NCBI GenBank assembly: GCA_027065245.1
Contig: JAMOOS010000343.1
Coordinates: 1-26,815, forward strand
Length of the DNA stretch: 26,815 nt
Reading direction: 5' to 3'
Origin: Desulfuromonadaceae bacterium
Lineage (GTDB): Bacteria > Desulfobacterota > Desulfuromonadia > Desulfuromonadales > Desulfuromonadaceae
Part shown: positions 25,056 to 26,815 of the stretch, in pieces
Layout: each line of letters starts with the position of its first letter
Numbering within the stretch: position 1 is the first letter of the stretch
Made by a program: the position numbers and the translations under genes
Notes under the pieces: generated by a model
What the model was told of the DNA's origin: nothing
The model's database searches: none
The model's input: the letters and a program-made list of their open reading frames with translations, nothing else

Positions 25056-25937
25056 TCACTGTTTTGCCAATGCCTGTCCCACCCAGCGGCGGGAAAACTG
25101 CAGGGCGGTGCGGCCGCAGCGTTTGCTTTTTTCGTGCGACCAGGCAATGGCGGCACGTTCCACTTCGTCGTTCCACGGCAACTGTTTGCCGTACGGGGCG
25201 CACAATTGATCGATGCACTGGCGTACCACGCGCAGGTACTGATCCTGGCTGAATGAATCGAACGATATCCACAGACCGAAGCGGTCGGAGAGGGAGCTTT
25301 TTTCCTCAATGGTTTCCGAAGCGCGCACCTCACCGCCTTTGACGTGATTGCCGATATTGTCAAAATCGTACTGTGGAATGAGATAGCGGCGATTGGAGGT
25401 CACATATATCAGGGTGTTTTTCGGCGAGGCATACACCGCACCGTCTAGGGCGCTTTTGAGTACCTTGTAGCTTTTTTCGCCGTCTTCAAAAGAGAGATCA
25501 TCGCAGAAAATGAGAAAACGCTGGGGCTGATCTTTTATCTGTTTGAATATGTCGGGCAGATGATGCAGATCGTCCTTGTCCACCTGCACTACCCGCAACC
25601 CCCGGTCGGCATAGGCGTTTAATACCGCCCGCACCAGCGACGATTTACCCGTGCCACGCGCTCCCCACAGCAGTACGTTGTTAGCTGGCAGACCGGCGAC
25701 AAACTGGGCGGTGTTATCCACCAGCATCTGCTTTTGCTCATCTATACCGAGCAGATCATCCAGCTGTGTCGGCTCGGTTTCCGGCATCGCTTCCAGATAA
25801 CCGGCCACTGAATGACTACGCCAGATAGCTGCCATGGTTTTATCCCAGTCTATTGGTTCCACCGCTTTAGGCAAAATCTGCTCTACCGCTGCCAGAACCC
25901 GTTTCAGTTGTTGCTGCAGTTCGTTATCCAGTTGCAT
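25056..25937 (-). CDS. DUF815 family P-loop ATPase
   Basis: This 293-residue cytoplasmic AAA-type ATPase belongs to DUF815, a family without an established role. An N-terminal helical part (about 1-60) precedes LDDLLGIDEQKQMLVDNT, a family-typical lead-in. Walker A is GARGTGKS (92-99), Walker B FLIFCDDLSFE (141-151), and sensor 1 is N182 in YVTSNRRYL. SLSDRFGLWISF and the C-terminal helical end (ARTALQFSRRWV-like) fit the family. GGAG lies six bases before the ATG. It follows the U32 peptidase stop by 45 bp on the same strand, so the two are probably co-transcribed. The gap to pstC (117 bp) contains a T-rich stretch but no convincing hairpin. Confidence 0.88.
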   Translation of the reverse strand: MQLDNELQQQLKRVLAAVEQILPKAVEPIDWDKTMAAIWRSHSVAGYLEAMPETEPTQLDDLLGIDEQKQMLVDNTAQFVAGLPANNVLLWGARGTGKSSLVRAVLNAYADRGLRVVQVDKDDLHHLPDIFKQIKDQPQRFLIFCDDLSFEDGEKSYKVLKSALDGAVYASPKNTLIYVTSNRRYLIPQYDFDNIGNHVKGGEVRASETIEEKSSLSDRFGLWISFDSFSQDQYLRVVRQCIDQLCAPYGKQLPWNDEVERAAIAWSHEKSKRCGRTALQFSRRWVGQALAKQ

Positions 25938-25982
25938 AACATTCTCCGTTTGTCTATTTATCCGGCATTGCTGCCTGTTGTT

Positions 25983-26815
25983 TTATTCGATGCCGCGGTC
26001 AAAGTTAAAGTTGCTGCTGCCCGGTATCTGGCGCTGCAGACGCACCGCGTCCAGCACCTGTCGTCCTTCGTTACTGAACACGCCGCAGTGGGATAAATCG
26101 ACCAGATAACCGCCGCAACCCATGGAGTGCAACTCACCTATATGTTCGGTGAGAGACAGCGGCGTGTGAGACTGTAAAACACTCAACCCGGCGCGGCGGC
26201 TGACACGGTAGCGTTCTCCGCGGTCGGAGACCACATCGTCACCGCCGCGCAGCGAATTAATATCAATGCGCGAAGTCAACAACGGCACCAGGGCATAAAT
26301 TACCGCCTGCAGGGGATAACTGCCGCTGCGACGCAGCAGGTTGGCCATGTTTTCGCGGCCATCCTCAATGTATAATTCGCTGCCGCTCGCTCCCAGCTCC
26401 TGCCATGCCAGCATGGCCTGAGAGTTAAGACAAAACAGCCGATAACCGGTGTACAGTTCAACATCGGCGCTATCGGCAAACAAGCGAAAATGGCTCAAGT
26501 TGTTGAGGCGAAAGCGGCGAAAACCGGCATCGAGCAGGCATTGCACTGCCTGTTCAATGATTCCCCACTCCTGATCAAAGCATACCCAGGGCAGATCCCA
26601 CACCACGCCGCCGCACTGCCGGGTGGTGGCACGCCAGCGCCGATGTAGCACCGCCGCTGTAACCGGTACCAGAATCCGGTCGACATTGTGATTATCCAGA
26701 GCGCGCATTTCACGGATATCGCGCACCGCTACGGTAACTTCCTGCAGTTGGGGACGCGGGTCTCCGGCAGGCAGCAGCGCCTGCTGTGCCCGTTGTTTCT
26801 GCTCTGCCAGTGTCT
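25983..26815 (-). CDS. U32 family peptidase, C-terminal part (5' end outside window)
   Basis: The frame is open to the window edge, giving at least 276 residues. This is the C-terminal part of a large U32 (collagenase-like) protein. The visible parts are a TIM-barrel-like stretch with VELYTGYRLFCLNSQAMLAW, ELGASGSELYIEDGRENM and YPLQAVIYALVPLLTSRIDI, then a cap with DRGERYRVSRRAGLSVL and the closing SNFNFDRGIE. U32 proteins are secreted or cytosolic; many act in tRNA or ubiquinone hydroxylation rather than proteolysis, so the substrate is open. A GTG at 26726 is internal, because the coding frame continues upstream (reading ...LLPAGDPRPQLQEVTVAVRDI). It precedes the DUF815 gene. Confidence 0.82.
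   Translation of the reverse strand, partial: TLAEQKQRAQQALLPAGDPRPQLQEVTVAVRDIREMRALDNHNVDRILVPVTAAVLHRRWRATTRQCGGVVWDLPWVCFDQEWGIIEQAVQCLLDAGFRRFRLNNLSHFRLFADSADVELYTGYRLFCLNSQAMLAWQELGASGSELYIEDGRENMANLLRRSGSYPLQAVIYALVPLLTSRIDINSLRGGDDVVSDRGERYRVSRRAGLSVLQSHTPLSLTEHIGELHSMGCGGYLVDLSHCGVFSNEGRQVLDAVRLQRQIPGSSNFNFDRGIE

Overview
The window is a stretch of core bacterial chromosome of roughly 50-55% GC. It most resembles the Desulfuromonadota/Geobacter-type deltaproteobacteria. Three things point there: an hrcA-grpE-dnaK-dnaJ order under a perfect CIRCE operator, a DUF445 protein of about 530 residues beside a CBS-tailed antiporter, and a DUF815 ATPase behind a U32 peptidase. The NhaD-type sodium/proton antiporter suggests a marine or otherwise salty habitat. 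The lineage is inferred from gene content and family resemblance, not from a search.

Layout. Positions 1-880 hold the end of a PLP-dependent aminotransferase, closed by a bidirectional terminator. On the minus strand follow yifB/comM (1042-2565), with its own promoter and an inverted repeat over the -10 box, and trxB (2782-3732), with a strong terminator. A small membrane-anchored protein (3886-4284, plus) converges on a nitrilase-family amidase (4293-5084, minus). A 392-bp gap carries a promoter and a structured leader for nhaD (5477-6895). hemW (7003-8136) is followed by the heat-shock operon hrcA-grpE-dnaK-dnaJ (8275-13184). Next are an LpoA-like TPR/periplasmic-binding protein, a CPA-type antiporter with two CBS domains, and a DUF445 membrane protein (13296-18614). 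A Phd/YefM antitoxin with a frameshifted ParE/RelE toxin (18724-19288) marks the end of the plus-strand genes.

The rest is on the minus strand. The phosphate operon reads pstC-pstA-pstB-phoU-phoB-phoR (24938 down to 19278). It covers phosphate import, its negative modulator and the two-component system that controls it, but has no pstS. Upstream of it lie the DUF815 ATPase and the 3' part of a U32 peptidase gene that runs off the window edge.

Most of the window is ordinary housekeeping sequence, and I see no clear undescribed multi-gene system. The points most worth a second look are the toxin, whose frame can be restored by one inferred 10-nt slippage deletion; the inverted repeat centred on the yifB -10 box; the structured nhaD leader; the 8-bp inverted repeat enclosing the hrcA -35 box; the antiporter with Asn-Asn where an Asp-containing pair is expected; and the pst operon without pstS.
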